From Geodermatophilaceae bacterium (GTDB lineage Bacteria; Actinomycetota; Actinomycetes; Mycobacteriales; Geodermatophilaceae), in assembly GCA_013812145.1 (NCBI GenBank), contig JACCTY010000077.1:1-32829 (forward strand): DNA of 32,829 nucleotides. The letters run 5' to 3'. Of the stretch, positions 31,487 through 32,829 are shown in pieces; within the stretch, counting starts at the first letter, position 1, and every line of letters starts with the position of its first letter. The translations under genes and the position numbers were made by a program. Under the pieces are notes generated by a model. The model was not told the origin of the DNA. It saw only the letters and a program-made list of their open reading frames with translations, and searched no databases.

Positions 31487-32829
31487 TCAGGTGAAGTCAG
31501 GATCGTTCGGGCCCTGTCGTTTCCCGGTGCCGTTGAGCGTCTCGCTGACGTAGGGCTCGCGCCGCTTGCCCGCGTGCGCCTCCATCTGCAGCCGCTCCCG
31601 GTATTGCGGATAGTGCAGGTCGAAGGCCGGCCGCTCGGAACGGATCCGCGGCAGCTCCACGAAATTGTGCCGGGGCGGCGGGCAGGAGGTCGCCCACTCC
31701 AGCGAGTTCGCGTGGCCCCACGGGTCGTCCTTGGTCGCGACCTCGCCGTACAGGTAGGACTTGTAGATGTTCCACAGGAACGGGAGCATCGATGCACCGA
31801 GCAAGAAAGCACCGATGGACGACACCGTGTTCAAGACGGTGAATCCGTCGCTGGCCAGGTAGTCACCGTAACGCCGGGGCATGCCCTCGTTGCCCAGCCA
31901 GTGCTGCACCAGAAATGTGGTGTGGAAACCGATGAACGTCATCCAGAAGTGCAGCTTGCCCAGGTTCTCGTCGAGGAACCGGCCGACTATCTTCGGGAAC
32001 CAGAAGTAGATGCCGGCGTACGCGGCGAACACGATCGTTCCGAACAGCACGTAGTGGAAGTGGGCGACGACGAAGTAGCTGTCGGCGACGTGCCAGTCGA
32101 TCGGCGGGCTGGCCAGCAGGACACCGGTGAGACCACCGAACAGGAACGTCACCAGGAAGCCGATCGAGAACAGCATGGGGCTCTCGAACGTGATCGATCC
32201 CTTCCACATCGTGCCGATCCAGTTGAAGAACTTGATCCCGGTCGGTACGGCGATGAGGAACGTCATGAACGAGAAGAACGGCAGCAGCACCGCGCCGGTG
32301 GCGAACATGTGGTGCGCCCACACGGTCATCGACAGGCCCGCGATCGAGATGGTGGCGAAGACCAGGCCCTTGTAGCCGAAGACCGGCTTGCGGCTGAACA
32401 CCGGGAAGATCTCCGAGACGATGCCGAAGAACGGCAGCGCCACGATGTAGACCTCGGGGTGGCCGAAGAACCAGAACAGATGCTGCCAGAGCAGACTTCC
32501 GCCGTTGGTGGCGTCGAAGACGTGCGCACCTAATGTTCGGTCCGCCTCCAGCGCGAACAGCGCGGCGGAGAGCACCGGGAAGGCCAGCAGGACGAGCACG
32601 CTGGTCATCAGGATGTTCCACGTGAAGATCGGCATCCGGAACATCGTCATGCCGGGGGCGCGCATGCAGACGATCGTGGTGATGAAGTTGACCGATCCCA
32701 AGATGGTGCCGAGCCCGCTGAGCGCGAGGCCCATGATCCACATGTCGGCGCCGGCGCCAGGCGACCGCACCGCGTCGTTGAGCGGCGCGTAGGCGGTCCA
32801 ACCAAATGAAGCAGCACCATCTGGGGTGA
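31487..32829 (-). CDS. ctaD: Cytochrome c oxidase subunit I (5' end cut by window)
   Basis: The catalytic subunit of the aa3-type terminal oxidase in the cytoplasmic membrane; it carries heme a, heme a3 and CuB. The 447 codons seen cover most of the protein; the N-terminus lies outside. Conserved parts: [15 protein letters not shown] with the CuB ligand His cross-linked to Tyr, the HH pair in [11 protein letters not shown], the K-channel region, [11 protein letters not shown] with both heme ligands, and an actinobacterial C-terminal tail ([14 protein letters not shown]). Many membrane helices are evident. The frame stays open to the right edge. Confidence 0.97.
   Translation of the reverse strand, partial: TPDGAASFGWTAYAPLNDAVRSPGAGADMWIMGLALSGLGTILGSVNFITTIVCMRAPGMTMFRMPIFTWNILMTSVLVLLAFPVLSAALFALEADRTLGAHVFDATNGGSLLWQHLFWFFGHPEVYIVALPFFGIVSEIFPVFSRKPVFGYKGLVFATISIAGLSMTVWAHHMFATGAVLLPFFSFMTFLIAVPTGIKFFNWIGTMWKGSITFESPMLFSIGFLVTFLFGGLTGVLLASPPIDWHVADSYFVVAHFHYVLFGTIVFAAYAGIYFWFPKIVGRFLDENLGKLHFWMTFIGFHTTFLVQHWLGNEGMPRRYGDYLASDGFTVLNTVSSIGAFLLGASMLPFLWNIYKSYLYGEVATKDDPWGHANSLEWATSCPPPRHNFVELPRIRSERPAFDLHYPQYRERLQMEAHAGKRREPYVSETLNGTGKRQGPNDPDFT

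Noticed and set aside
31172-32533. 453-codon open frame on the plus strand
   Set aside because: It mirrors serB and ctaD on the other strand; charged low-complexity sequence (DRDGGEDQ-like), no family similarity.

Overview
This is a high-GC window from an actinobacterium (Actinomycetota). The evidence is coenzyme F420 genes (fbiC and an F420-dependent glucose-6-phosphate dehydrogenase), PknB-type Ser/Thr kinases, the CysO/CysM/Mec protein-bound-sulfur pathway, and gene order close to the mycobacterial pncB-clpS-DUF2017-mec-cysO-cysM-murI-MBL-rph-rdgB block and to serB-ctaD. The genus cannot be fixed from the sequence alone.

Left edge (1-2711): a truncated DinB/DUF664 gene, then a gene-poor scar. 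The scar holds the 3' half of a tRNA-Lys(CTT) flanked on both sides by paired GCCCCACT repeats, a frameshifted ROK-family pseudogene and an orphan 3' coding fragment. A MetE-like methyltransferase gene follows.

Centre-left (2732-12597): a long minus-strand run. In order of transcription it is DUF3618, DUF427, csoR (broken by an in-frame stop), copZ (intact), copA (heavily decayed), fgd, two paralogous receptor Ser/Thr kinases and fbiC. The copper-efflux module has lost its repressor and its pump but keeps the chaperone and a CsoR-like operator. A bacterioferritin-comigratory peroxiredoxin (bcp) runs divergently from it.

Integrated element (12667-16978): a 4.3-kb element inserted at the 3' end of tRNA-Leu(TAG), bounded by 26-bp direct repeats. 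It carries a 5'-truncated tyrosine integrase, a phage terminase large subunit, a small secreted protein and a helical HEPN-like protein, with near-identical integrase arm-type repeats at both ends. No capsid, portal or lysis genes are present, so it looks like a deleted prophage or satellite.

Right half (16997-32829): housekeeping genes. DUF5701, rdgB and rph lie on the minus strand; yjbQ-like and gnd on the plus strand; then a membrane-protein pseudogene, an Rv1339-like MBL hydrolase, murI, a glutamate-cysteine ligase-like gene, cysM, cysO, mec, DUF2017 and clpS on the minus strand. Divergent pncB-pncA and a metallophosphoesterase follow, then an intergenic region with a large inverted repeat and a (CA)8 tract, and finally serB and ctaD (cut by the window end).

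The window as a whole shows intact core metabolism (NAD salvage, cysteine synthesis, serine synthesis, respiration, F420 redox) beside at least four decayed genes and two tRNA-associated integration scars.
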